Origin: Bacillus infantis NRRL B-14911
Lineage (GTDB): Bacteria; Bacillota; Bacilli; Bacillales; Cytobacillaceae
Assembly (NCBI RefSeq): GCF_000473245.1
Contig: NC_022524.1
Coordinates: 954,501-1,018,500, forward strand
Direction: 5' to 3'
DNA length: 64,000 nucleotides
This document shows, one piece after another, positions 22,644-31,402 of the stretch. Below the pieces are notes generated by a model that worked only from the letters and a program-made list of their open reading frames with translations, had not been told where the DNA came from and ran no database searches. Numbering within the stretch: the stretch's first letter is position 1; the number at the start of each line of letters is the position of its first letter. Position numbers and translations under genes: made by a program.

Positions 22644-25600
22644 TCAGCTTGCATTCTCCATCACAGGCTCCGGCTGCTCCTTCGTCTTCTTGGGAGAGCG
22701 GCTGAATAAGCGGTACACAGCCGGAATCAGCAGAAGTGTTATAAAGGTAGCGAACATCAGCCCGGAGATGAGGACTGTTGCCATTGGCGCCTGATAGTTT
22801 CCGGATGTGCCGGAAGCAAGGGCCAGCGGCAGCATTCCGCCAGCTGTTGTAAGGGTCGTCATAAAGATCGGGCGGATCCGGTCCTTTCCGGCCTGAATGA
22901 GTGCATCAGTGATTGCAGCTCCTTCTTTGCGCAGCTGGTTGGTCCGGTCCAGCAGCAGGATGGCATTGTTCAGCACAATGCCGATCAGCATGACGATTCC
23001 CATTGCCGACATGACGCTCAGCTCTCGCTGGGTCAGGAAGAGCCCGAGGATGACGCCGACGATTGTCATCGGGATGACCGACATGACGATGATCGGCTGA
23101 ACCAGATGATTGAATTGAACCGCCATGACAAGGTATACAAGGAATATGCTGATGGAAAGGATGAAGACCATATCCTTGATCAGTTCCTGCTGCTGCTCCA
23201 AATCTCCGGCTGCAGATAAAGTGTAGCCTGCCGGTGCATCAAATTTCTCGATCAGTTTCTGTACATCACGGTTGATGCTGCCAAGATCCCTGTCCTCAAT
23301 ATCAGCCGAAATAGATATGAATCTTTCACCATCTTTATGGGAGATTTCATTCGGCGCATCGATCTTCCTCAGGCTAATCAGCTCTGACAGCTTCTTTTCT
23401 CCTCCGGCAGCAGGGATGGAGAGCTTCATGAGCGCCTCTTTAGTTGCCGTCTTTTCGCTCCATCCTAAAATGAGGGGAACAGATTCTTCATGGAGTGAAA
23501 CCTCGCCAAGCGGCATTTCCATAAAGGACTGTTCAATGAATTGCTTGACCTGCAGTCCGGACAGTCCGGCTTTTTGAATTTCGTCTTCCTTTAATTCTAC
23601 GATCTCTTCAGGTGATGTGCGTTTCATGGAAGAAGTAATAGCGACGATTCCATCTATTTTCCCAAGTTCCTTTATAAAAGAATCGGAAACAGTCTCCAGT
23701 TCTTCAAAGCTTTCGCCCTTCAAATTAACTTGCACAGGATAGCCGCCGCCGCCTGACATCGCACTCTGGACGCTTTCAATTGGCTGGGTATCCTCAAGCT
23801 CGCGCAGCGCCTTCATGATTTCCTCGTTGACCTCTTTCTGGGATTTTGTAATATCATCCCCTTTGGTCATATTGATGATGGTGTACATCATACCGCCGCT
23901 GTCCATAACATAATTGGATTCTACATCCTTGATTTTGCTCAAGCCTTCATTCATTTCTGCGGCAACCGCTTCTTTTTCCTTGATGGATACACCGGTCTCC
24001 AAATCAACCATCAGCTCGGAATAGCGGTTGAACACATCCGGCATGATTGTCATCGGTATTTTTGGAATAAGCAGCAGCGAGCCTGCAAACATGAGGAAAA
24101 AGGCTGCAATCACTGCAAAACTGTGGCGCTTTTTCTTTACAGTCCAGTTAATCACCCTGCTGTAAAAACGAAGCAGCGGTCCTTCCCTGCGGGCTTTCTT
24201 TTTGCTGGAAATTTTTAGGAACTTCTCTGACAGGGAAGGGATGACTGTGAATGAAACCAGTACTGAACTGATCAGTGTGATTGCAACAACTGCCGACAGC
24301 ATGATCATGAATTGGCCCATTTCTCCGCCCAGCAGCCCGATCGGCAAAAATACGACGATGGTAGTGAGCATACTTGCGATTACGGCTGCCGATACTTCTT
24401 TCGTTCCTTCCAATACGGCCTCAAGACGGGCAAGCCCCTGCTCTTTTTTGCGGTAGATGGATTCCAGAATGACGATGGAAGAGTCAACCATCATGCCGAT
24501 TCCCAATCCCAGGCCGATAAGTGTCAGCATATTGAGGCTGTATCCGAACATCCACATCGAGGCGAAAGTCAGGAGTACGGATGTCGGAATTGAGATTCCG
24601 ACAATGAGAGTGGCCCTTAAGTTCCTCAGGAATAACAGGAGAATCACTACAGCAATGATGCCCCCAATGAGGATGTTGGACGCGACGCCGTCAATGGATT
24701 CCTGTACATAGTCAGCCTGCGCAACCATCTCATTCAGCTCAAACCCCTTGATCAGCCCTTCTTCACGGATTTTTTCGATTTCCCCGCGGACAGCATCAGC
24801 CATTTCGATCTGGGTTGCATCCGAAACTCTCCCGACCTGGACAAACACAAGATCCTTGGTGCCATTTTTCCAGACAAAAGAGGAGCTTTCCTGCGGCGCT
24901 ACTGTAATATCAGCAATGTCACCAAGCTTGATGAAGCCTGAAGGAGAAGCAATTTCAATATTCCTTATGTCATTTTCTGAACCCGGCTTTGTATTCCAGC
25001 GGACAGAAGGGGATTCCTTTTCCAGCTTGAGCTGACCGAGCGTCGCTTCGCTGTTCACCTGCTGGATGGCAGCCATCACCCCGGAAGCATCCAGTCCTTT
25101 TTTCAGCATGTCTTCCCGGTTTAAGAGAATGTTTACTTCATCCTCCTCCATGCCGGAAAGCGATACATCCCTTACTTCAGGCAGAGCTTCAAGCCGCGGC
25201 TCCAATGTTTCCTTTGCAAATCTGGTTATGTCCTCAAGATTGCCGTTCGACAGATCCAGGAAAAATTCATAGCTTTGGCTAGCGCCGTATTGCCCCATTT
25301 CTACTTCCTTTACAGCAGATATCCCGGCAGTGGAAGAATTGATGACAGATTCCACTTCTTTGAAAACCTCGTCACCCCGGCCCTGCTCAAAGGCCATTTG
25401 GATGGAGCTTCTTCCGGCAATTGTAGTGGACGTTACATCTTCAACCCCGTCGAGCCCTTTTAATTGCTGCTCAAGCGGAGTGGTAATCGATCGCTCAATT
25501 TCTATCGCAGGCATTTCTCCCGCATTGATCTCTGCATAGCCGCCATCCATCTTCATGGCAGGCATGAGCTCCTTATCAAGCTCAAGAACTGCATAGCTCC

Positions 25601-25673
25601 CGGTCAGCAGGACCAGGACTGCCACAAGTCCAACCAGAATCTTTCTTTCAACGATAAATTTGATCAGTTTCAT
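22644..25673 (-). CDS. swrC: RND family efflux transporter (SwrC/YerP-like)
   Basis: 1009 residues, the length of an AcrB-type pump: an N-terminal span, a first large extracellular domain, a bundle of spans with the family motif GLGIGMMVDSSIVILESIYRKKE (given as GLGIGMMVDSSIVILE plus SIYRKKE), a second external domain, and a second bundle with GIVLNNAILLLDRTNQLRKEG. In B. subtilis the single comparable pump SwrC exports surfactin-type lipopeptides and is needed for swarming. No adaptor gene is adjacent, as usual in Bacillus. Ribosome site AAAAGGAGAG. The symbol is by resemblance; other hydrophobic substrates are possible. Confidence 0.75.
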   Translation of the reverse strand: MKLIKFIVERKILVGLVAVLVLLTGSYAVLELDKELMPAMKMDGGYAEINAGEMPAIEIERSITTPLEQQLKGLDGVEDVTSTTIAGRSSIQMAFEQGRGDEVFKEVESVINSSTAGISAVKEVEMGQYGASQSYEFFLDLSNGNLEDITRFAKETLEPRLEALPEVRDVSLSGMEEDEVNILLNREDMLKKGLDASGVMAAIQQVNSEATLGQLKLEKESPSVRWNTKPGSENDIRNIEIASPSGFIKLGDIADITVAPQESSSFVWKNGTKDLVFVQVGRVSDATQIEMADAVRGEIEKIREEGLIKGFELNEMVAQADYVQESIDGVASNILIGGIIAVVILLLFLRNLRATLIVGISIPTSVLLTFASMWMFGYSLNMLTLIGLGLGIGMMVDSSIVILESIYRKKEQGLARLEAVLEGTKEVSAAVIASMLTTIVVFLPIGLLGGEMGQFMIMLSAVVAITLISSVLVSFTVIPSLSEKFLKISSKKKARREGPLLRFYSRVINWTVKKKRHSFAVIAAFFLMFAGSLLLIPKIPMTIMPDVFNRYSELMVDLETGVSIKEKEAVAAEMNEGLSKIKDVESNYVMDSGGMMYTIINMTKGDDITKSQKEVNEEIMKALRELEDTQPIESVQSAMSGGGGYPVQVNLKGESFEELETVSDSFIKELGKIDGIVAITSSMKRTSPEEIVELKEDEIQKAGLSGLQVKQFIEQSFMEMPLGEVSLHEESVPLILGWSEKTATKEALMKLSIPAAGGEKKLSELISLRKIDAPNEISHKDGERFISISADIEDRDLGSINRDVQKLIEKFDAPAGYTLSAAGDLEQQQELIKDMVFILSISIFLVYLVMAVQFNHLVQPIIVMSVIPMTIVGVILGLFLTQRELSVMSAMGIVMLIGIVLNNAILLLDRTNQLRKEGAAITDALIQAGKDRIRPIFMTTLTTAGGMLPLALASGTSGNYQAPMATVLISGLMFATFITLLLIPAVYRLFSRSPKKTKEQPEPVMENAS

Positions 25674-26070
25674 AAGTACTCTCCTTTTAGTGAGATGAAA
25701 ATATGGATCTTTGCTCCCAAGGAATAATCATACAGAGCAGTTGTAGAAAATAATACATAAATTAGTAAAATTTTCTTTTTAAAGGAGTAAATCCCACATC
25801 CTTCTGTTTTCCATCATAAACTCAATCAGTCTAAAGCGGATTGAGCCTCAGACATATTTTGACTAAGACTTGGGACCTAGAAAAGAGCAGGGCGTTTGCA
25901 GGCTCGAGGGGCTGGCGTTCAGCAGGGTGTGAAGGCTATGGCTTTATTTCCGGCTTTGAAGATATATTTGCGACTTTTGGGATATATTTGCGAGTCCCAG
26001 GATATATTTGTGACCTTCCTGAATGCTGGCCAAAAAATCGGCAACATCTGCATAACCAGTATTTCGCCGG
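25674..26070. other. gene-free region with 20-bp tandem repeats
   Basis: No credible gene on either strand. The left part (25674-25850) should hold the promoter of the RND gene. The right part contains a short tandem repeat described separately. The surrounding sequence is not coding-like. Confidence 0.5.
25941..26020. repeat. four 20-bp tandem units with core GATATATTTGYGA
   Basis: Units begin exactly 20 bp apart at 25941 (degenerate), 25961, 25981 and 26001. The last three share GATATATTTG followed by CGACTTTTGG, CGAGTCCCAG and TGACCTTCCT. The AT-rich half is fixed and the other half varies. Confidence 0.65.
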
Positions 26071-26103
26071 AAAAAAATAGACACAGCACTCAGCCATGTC
26101 TAT
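26071..26103 (-). terminator. terminator of the phosphoesterase gene
   Basis: On the minus strand ATAGACA-TGGCTGAGTGC-TGTGTCTAT followed by TTTTTTT. Confidence 0.7.
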
Positions 26104-26115
26104 CTTCCAGTGATT

Positions 26116-26958
26116 TTACAGCTGATAGGCAGCTGCATTGAGGGGAATGCGGCACTCACGCTGTTCCTGTGTGCCTCTTGCTGCAGGGGTTGGCCCGAAG
26201 TGGGGGATGTTTCCGGCGATGAATCCTGCTTTTTCGACCAGGAAATCATCATCCAGATCAATGGCGGAAACGGAGATCTCTTCTTGGCCGATTTCAATGA
26301 CACGGAGTGCCTGCTGGTCAAGGCATGCTGATTTTTGTACAAAGGTCCAGTTGTTTTGCTGCACAATGGAGTCAACATGTGTATGTCCGTTAAAATAAAC
26401 ACCTTGCCCTTTCTTTTGGCTCAGCACTTTCCACATGTCGATATCCCGGTGGATGGAGCCTTTTTCTCCATCTGAGCGGGTTGTTGTGTTATAGACAGGA
26501 TGATGGGCAAACACAAGAAGCGGCTTGGAGCCGGAAGCTGCCACTACTTCCTCGAACCAGTGCAGCTGCTCATCGTCCATCCAGCCGCCCCAGTCTTCAT
26601 AGTTCATTTCCCTTGCCGTATCAAGGAAGGCGAAAACAGCTTTTTCATTTTCGAAAGAATGATATTGTTTCTGGCCGGTGATGGCGAGCACTTCTTTCTT
26701 TGTCATCGCATATACATCATGATTGCCGAGCGCATGGTAGAAGGTCCGGTCCTTTTGCCTGATGATGCTGTAGATTTCCTCAAGCTCGTTTGGAAGGCCG
26801 AAATTAGTGAGGTCACCGATCGAAACATGAAAGTCAGCCTCGATATCCAGAAAGAAATTCATGAATGTTTCATAAAAAGCTGTACGCGCTTCCTTCAGTC
26901 CCAAGACCTCTTCATTGATTGCCGGGTAATGCAGATCTCCAATCATTGCAATTTTCAT
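26116..26958 (-). CDS. calcineurin-like metallophosphoesterase
   Basis: 280 residues with all blocks of the dinuclear metallophosphoesterase family: GDLHYP (7-12), SIGDLTNFG (GD at 48-49), GNHDVYA (78-84), FAHHPVYN and NGHTHVDS. No signal peptide, so it is cytoplasmic. Likely cleaves a phosphodiester or phosphomonoester; the substrate is unknown, with resemblance to cyclic-nucleotide-type phosphodiesterases of Bacillus. Ribosome site GAAGGGAG. Confidence 0.8.
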   Translation of the reverse strand: MKIAMIGDLHYPAINEEVLGLKEARTAFYETFMNFFLDIEADFHVSIGDLTNFGLPNELEEIYSIIRQKDRTFYHALGNHDVYAMTKKEVLAITGQKQYHSFENEKAVFAFLDTAREMNYEDWGGWMDDEQLHWFEEVVAASGSKPLLVFAHHPVYNTTTRSDGEKGSIHRDIDMWKVLSQKKGQGVYFNGHTHVDSIVQQNNWTFVQKSACLDQQALRVIEIGQEEISVSAIDLDDDFLVEKAGFIAGNIPHFGPTPAARGTQEQRECRIPLNAAAYQL

Positions 26959-27151
26959 TTTATATGCTCCCTTCGTATGTACTGCCTTTCACTTAGAACA
27001 GTAAGGGCCGAATATTAAGAAAAATGACGGGAATTGTAAAAATCAGGTTAAAGAGTCTCCCGGTTACTTTTCATCATAGAGGATTATGATACTGTAATAG
27101 GGGAAAGGACAGGATCACGGACAGCGAATCTATTTTAAGAATAGGAGTGTT

Positions 27152-27784
27152 ATGGTGGCAGCATTGGCAGAGAAAGCGAAATTTCTGGAACGGGTGGAAG
27201 CATGCAGGAAGATTGCGGCAGTCAAAGAGCCCTGCGGAATTGAAAAAGCGATTAGGCATAAAGACAAAATCAGCGCTGTCTTCCTGATGACCGGCAATAT
27301 CATGTCTGTTAAGAATTATGCAGATCTATTCAGGAAGGAGGGGCTGCCTGTTTTTATCCATATAGAAAAGATCGGGGGTCTGAGCCTTAACAATGAAGGG
27401 CTGGATTTCATCGCTGATTATGTCAAACCGCTCGGCATTGTGACCACAAAGCCGGGACTTGCGGCAAAAGCTAAGAAGCGGCGCCTGATGGTCATCCAGC
27501 GTGTATTCATGATAGATTCGGAAGTATATGATCATGTGCTGGATCTGGGCGGACCTGATGGCCCTGATATGATTGAAATCATGCCTTCAAGGCTTCCTCA
27601 TATCATTCAATCACTCTCGGAAAAGCTCCCGGTGCCGGTGATCACGGGAGGCCTGCTGACGGAAAGGGAGCATGCAGAAGAATCGCTCTCATGCGGGGCT
27701 GTGGCGGTCACGACCTCCAATACGGGAATCTGGAAGGAAGATTTGAGCAAAACCGGGAAAAAAAATGCGAGAATGCCTGTTTAA
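27152..27784 (+). CDS. glpP: glycerol-3-phosphate responsive antiterminator GlpP
   Basis: 210 residues, TIM-barrel-like GlpP family: KISAVFLMTGNIMSVKNYADLFRKEGLPVFIHIEKIGGL is here cut to AVFLMTGNIMSVKNY and LPVFIHIEKIGGL; then GIVTTKPGLAAKAKKRRLM, and the C-terminal phosphate site PVITGGLLTEREHAEESLSCGAVAVTTSN (PVITGGLLTERE and GAVAVTTSN). GlpP binds glycerol-3-phosphate and leader mRNA and prevents termination. A leader terminator lies right downstream, ahead of the ugp-type operon. ATG with AGGAGTGTT upstream. Confidence 0.88.
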   Translation: MVAALAEKAKFLERVEACRKIAAVKEPCGIEKAIRHKDKISAVFLMTGNIMSVKNYADLFRKEGLPVFIHIEKIGGLSLNNEGLDFIADYVKPLGIVTTKPGLAAKAKKRRLMVIQRVFMIDSEVYDHVLDLGGPDGPDMIEIMPSRLPHIIQSLSEKLPVPVITGGLLTEREHAEESLSCGAVAVTTSNTGIWKEDLSKTGKKNARMPV

Positions 27785-27871
27785 TAAAGATTTACAATTC
27801 CATAATACTATCTTAGCAAAAGGGATGTAACATCATAATCGACAAGTACATAGAAAACAGGTTCAATGCAG

Positions 27872-27928
27872 AGAGACCTCAAACACGGAGAGTAGGATTC
27901 CGTTTGTTTGAGGTCTCTTTAGTTTTTT
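27872..27928 (+). promoter_or_regulatory. leader terminator/antiterminator of the ugp-type operon (GlpP target)
   Basis: AGAGACCTCAAAC (27873-27885) pairs with GTTTGAGGTCTCT (27906-27918), followed by TTAGTTTTTTGG: a long intrinsic terminator about 130 bp before the first structural gene. In B. subtilis the glpD, glpFK and glpTQ leaders have such inverted repeats that GlpP opens in the presence of glycerol-3-phosphate. glpP lies immediately upstream here. Control is inferred from this arrangement. Confidence 0.7.
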
Positions 27929-28056
27929 GGGAGGTGAGGAGGCAGGCCAGTACCTTTGCCATTTTCTTGAAAGCTTTACAGCTCCAATCTTGCTTAAGCT
28001 GAACTACCTGATGCAAAGTGCTAGATCACAATCCATTGAAAACGGGGGAATATGAA

Positions 28057-29364
28057 GTGAAGAAAATATCCGGTCTTATCGTAATGATTTTTATGCTGCT
28101 GATGGCAACCGCATGCTCAGGCAACAATTCTGCCGGTACAGAAACGAAATCTTCGGGGGACAATACCGCATCTGCCAGTGATGACAGAATCCATATCAAA
28201 TACTGGTATGCGTGGGGAGATAAAATTGGCGAGAATAATGAAAATCTCGTCAAGATGTTCAATGAATCCCAGGACAAGATTTATGTAGAAGCAGAATACC
28301 AGGGGACTTATGATGAGCTTCACTCCAAGACACAGGCTGCTTTTGCCGCCAAGAATGCTCCTGAAGTCACTCAGAATGAGATTGCTTCCATTGGCGTTTT
28401 TGCTAAATCCGGCATGACACAGGACCTCACGCCATTCGTTGAAAAAGATGATATCAATATGGATGACTTTAACCCGGGGCTGATGGGGAATTCCTATGTG
28501 GATGACAAGCTTTACGGCCTTCCATATCTGCGAAGCACACCGATTCTGTATATGAATACGACCATGCTGAAGGAAGCCGGGCTTGATCCGGCAGGGCCTA
28601 AGGATTGGAAGGAATTCGAAGAATATCTGACTGCCCTCACAAAAGAAGGGAAAACGGTCGGGATGACCATGCCGGTCAATATCTGGATGTATGAAGCATT
28701 TGTCGCACAAGGTGAAGGGCAAATGATCTCTGATGATGAAAAGAGTGCTGAATTCAATGGAGAAGCGGGTGTTGAAGCGCTTGAATTCTGGAAAAAGATG
28801 GCCGACAAAGGCGTCATCAAGGTTCCTGGCGGCGAAGCAGCTGCAGAAGTAGCCAAGCAGGATTTTGCCAACAGCCGTTCTGCCATGGCTTTCTCTTCTA
28901 CAGCCGATCTTTCTTATAATTTGAGCGTGGCCGAAGAACAGGGCTTTGAGCTGAACACTGCTTTCATGCCTGCCAATAAGGTGAATGGAGTGCCGACAGG
29001 CGGTGCCAACCTGGTCATGACAGCCGGTCTTGATGAGGAAAGGCAAAATGCCGCATGGGAATTCATCAAATGGATGACGGCAAAAGAACAAACCATTTAT
29101 GCCAGCGAATATACTGGCTATCTGCCAAGCCGCCTTTCAGCTGTAGATTCTGAAGAAATGAAGTCACTATATGAGAAAATGCCGCAATTCAAAGTGGCTG
29201 TCGACCAATTGCAGTATGGTCATGCCCGTCCGATGGCAGAAGCCTATCCTGAAGTGGCTAAAATCCTGACAGACCAAATCTCCAGGGTCATGCTTGAAGA
29301 TGGCCTTGCTCCAAAAGACGCCCTTGATGAGGCAGCAGAAAAAGCCAATCAATTGCTTAAGTAA
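28057..29364 (+). CDS. ugpB: glycerol-3-phosphate ABC transporter, substrate-binding lipoprotein (UgpB-like)
   Basis: 435 residues from a GTG preceded by GGGGG at 8-base distance. Signal peptide with lipobox MATAC (Cys20), a Ser/Thr/Asn-rich linker, then a family 1 extracellular binding domain: IHIKYWYAWGDKIGE, FNESQDKIYVEAEYQG, YGLPYLRSTPILYMN, and the C-terminal WEFIKWMTAKEQ. The SxPILYxN and W-rich pattern and the operon mates (UgpC-, UgpA-, UgpE-like, phosphodiesterase) fit UgpB, which binds sn-glycerol-3-phosphate or glycerophosphodiesters. Followed by an intergenic stem-loop likely stabilising this part of the mRNA. Confidence 0.8.
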   Translation: MKKISGLIVMIFMLLMATACSGNNSAGTETKSSGDNTASASDDRIHIKYWYAWGDKIGENNENLVKMFNESQDKIYVEAEYQGTYDELHSKTQAAFAAKNAPEVTQNEIASIGVFAKSGMTQDLTPFVEKDDINMDDFNPGLMGNSYVDDKLYGLPYLRSTPILYMNTTMLKEAGLDPAGPKDWKEFEEYLTALTKEGKTVGMTMPVNIWMYEAFVAQGEGQMISDDEKSAEFNGEAGVEALEFWKKMADKGVIKVPGGEAAAEVAKQDFANSRSAMAFSSTADLSYNLSVAEEQGFELNTAFMPANKVNGVPTGGANLVMTAGLDEERQNAAWEFIKWMTAKEQTIYASEYTGYLPSRLSAVDSEEMKSLYEKMPQFKVAVDQLQYGHARPMAEAYPEVAKILTDQISRVMLEDGLAPKDALDEAAEKANQLLK

Positions 29365-29381
29365 TCAATAATCGCATCAGG

Positions 29382-29417
29382 CTGCCGGGGGAGGGATTCA
29401 GTCCTTTTCCCCGGCAT
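29382..29417 (+). terminator. intercistronic stem-loop after ugpB
   Basis: TGCCGGGG-GAGGGATTCAGTCCTTT-TCCCCGGCA. No T-run, so more likely an mRNA-stabilising or attenuating hairpin than a full terminator; typical after abundant binding-protein genes. Confidence 0.5.
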
Positions 29418-29440
29418 TCATAAAGAAAGGGGAATGCAGA

Positions 29441-30268
29441 ATGACTTGGCACAAAGACATTAAAGTGGCCATTTTCGACTTGGACGGCACATTATATCAG
29501 GATTATGCCTTTTTAGGGAGATATATCAGCCACATGCTTGGCAGCCGGCTGCAGGGACAGGAGCTGCAGGCAGCCATTGATGAAGCTTATATGATTCTGG
29601 AGGGAAGGCACCCGGTGAAGTTCGGCTATTTGTCCTGTCATGATGGAAAAAGGGCATACAGCCATGAAGAGCTTAACCCGACAGGCTGCTTCGGATGGGA
29701 TGGGAAGGAAGCTGAACTGAACCAGGAAGAGATGGACGGACTTTTCTACATAGGCGATCCATGGGGGATTGCAGCCATTCTTGCAAAAAGGCATGGCGTC
29801 CATGCAGAAGAACAGCTGAATGCGTTCGAAACAGTCAGGAAGGAAATGCTTGCCGGACCCCATCAGATCGAGGTGTTCCCCGGCTTGATTGAAGCGGTAG
29901 GCAAAATGGGTGCTGATCGCAAGATTTTTATGACCAACACCCCATCTCCTTCTGCTGAAGAATTTGTCAGCTTTCTTGGGTTGGAAAATCTGTTTGATAC
30001 ATACATAGTGGATGCACAGAAGCCTGAGGGCATCAGGGGCGTCATGAAAAGGCTGGGGGAAGAAGGCTATCAGCCACATGAAATCTTATCCGTCGGGGAC
30101 AATCCCTTCAATGACCTTTACCCGGTGAAACAGCTTGGGGGCAGGACCTGCCTGATTTCCCGGTATGAGCATGCCGGCTCAGAGGAGTGGGACCATTCAG
30201 TAAAAACAATCGAAGAGCTGGCCGGATTCTTGATGCTTTTGGAGGCCGTTCCTTCAGGGGCAATCTAG
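29441..30268 (+). CDS. HAD superfamily phosphatase in the ugp operon
   Basis: 275 residues. Motif I FDLDGTLY (nucleophile Asp13 and acid Asp15), motif II MTNTPS (Thr), motif III Lys in DAQKPEGIRGVMKR, motif IV SVGDNPFNDL. A cap domain of about 100 residues lies between motifs I and II, as in subfamily I HADs. Encoded between the binding protein and ATPase of a glycerol-3-phosphate transporter, it may release phosphate from glycerol-phosphate or a related ester; specificity is not visible in the sequence. Ribosome site AAAGGGGAA. Confidence 0.78.
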   Translation: MTWHKDIKVAIFDLDGTLYQDYAFLGRYISHMLGSRLQGQELQAAIDEAYMILEGRHPVKFGYLSCHDGKRAYSHEELNPTGCFGWDGKEAELNQEEMDGLFYIGDPWGIAAILAKRHGVHAEEQLNAFETVRKEMLAGPHQIEVFPGLIEAVGKMGADRKIFMTNTPSPSAEEFVSFLGLENLFDTYIVDAQKPEGIRGVMKRLGEEGYQPHEILSVGDNPFNDLYPVKQLGGRTCLISRYEHAGSEEWDHSVKTIEELAGFLMLLEAVPSGAI

Positions 30269-30318
30269 GATCCTTGTCTGGAGAAAATCCAATACTCGAA
30301 AACAGGAGATGAAAAGGC

Positions 30319-31398
30319 ATGGCTGAAATCAGATTGGTGAATATATCAAAAACCTATAAAGACGAGGAAATCATCAATGATTTGAATCTGACCATCCGTG
30401 ATGGATCCTTCACAGTACTGGTTGGCCCATCCGGCTGCGGTAAATCAACGACATTGCGGATGATTGCAGGACTGGAAAAGGAATCAGGAGGAGAGATTTG
30501 GATCGACGACCAGAAAGTGAATGATCTTGCCCCCGGAAAGCGCGGCATTGCCATGGTATTTCAAAACTATGCTCTGTATCCGACCATGACGGTCAGGGGA
30601 AATATTGAATTCGGGCTTGTGAATAAAAAGGTTCCTAAGCAGGAACGGGAACAGCTTATTGCTGAAATATCAAGGATTGTCGGCCTGGAGGAATATCTTG
30701 ATAAAAAGCCGCAGAACCTTTCAGGCGGACAAAGGCAGAGGGTAGCGCTCGCCAGGGCCATGGTAAAGAAGCCGAAGGTATTCATTCTGGATGAGCCCCT
30801 CTCCAACCTGGATGCGAAGCTGAGAGTCCAGATGAGGACAGAGCTGATCCAGCTTCACAAGCAGCTCGGCACCACCTTTATATATGTGACGCATGATCAG
30901 GTGGAGGCCATGTCGATGGGGGATGAAATCGTCATTTTGGATAAAGGCAAAATCAAGCAGGCTGACAGCCCGATGGCTATCTATCATGATCCCGAGAATA
31001 TCTTTGCCGCGAGCTTTATCGGAACGCCTCCCATGAACATAGTGGAAAAAGCCCTGCTTTCTGATTATATGCCGGCTGTAGACGGTGACGCAGCCTATAT
31101 TGGATGCAGGCCAGAGCATATGGAAATCGTTACGGCGGATACCTTTGATGCGCACAGCATCATCCTCCCTTCCAGGGTGGCCGCGATGGAAACACTTGGA
31201 TCTGAGACCATTTATACTGTTCGAAATACGGCTGGCGTTATGCATGTGAAGAGCTTTCTCGATCCGATGCCCCATCTGCAGGATGTGGATGTAAGGCTTC
31301 CATATGAAAAGCTTTACTTTTTCACGAATGATGGAATAAGGAACAGGTCAGCAAGCATGAGCATGCAGGAGCCTGTACTGGTAAAAGGGGGCCGCTGA
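30319..31398 (+). CDS. ugpC: glycerol-3-phosphate ABC transporter, ATPase (UgpC-like)
   Basis: 359 residues, MalK/UgpC class. Walker A GPSGCGKST, Q-loop FQNYALYPTMTV, signature LSGGQRQR, Walker B VFILDEPLSNLDAKLR, H-loop VTHDQVEAMSMG, then a C-terminal OB-type TOBE regulatory domain beginning near IGTPPMNIVE and including YIGCRPEHMEI. Binds both permeases to energise uptake. Ribosome site AGGAGATGAAAAGG. It lies in the middle of the GlpP-controlled operon. Such ATPases may serve several sugar importers in Bacillus. Confidence 0.85.
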   Translation: MAEIRLVNISKTYKDEEIINDLNLTIRDGSFTVLVGPSGCGKSTTLRMIAGLEKESGGEIWIDDQKVNDLAPGKRGIAMVFQNYALYPTMTVRGNIEFGLVNKKVPKQEREQLIAEISRIVGLEEYLDKKPQNLSGGQRQRVALARAMVKKPKVFILDEPLSNLDAKLRVQMRTELIQLHKQLGTTFIYVTHDQVEAMSMGDEIVILDKGKIKQADSPMAIYHDPENIFAASFIGTPPMNIVEKALLSDYMPAVDGDAAYIGCRPEHMEIVTADTFDAHSIILPSRVAAMETLGSETIYTVRNTAGVMHVKSFLDPMPHLQDVDVRLPYEKLYFFTNDGIRNRSASMSMQEPVLVKGGR

Positions 31399-31402
31399 TA
31401 TC

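Noticed and set aside
27966-27981. cre-like site (TTGAAAGCTTTACA) before ugpB
   Set aside because: It lacks the central CG of CcpA sites and is one base short, so a cre call is not supported.
28117-29091. 324-residue minus-strand reading frame opposite ugpB
   Set aside because: His/Cys/Phe/Ile-rich composition typical of antisense frames; the plus-strand lipoprotein is clearly coding.
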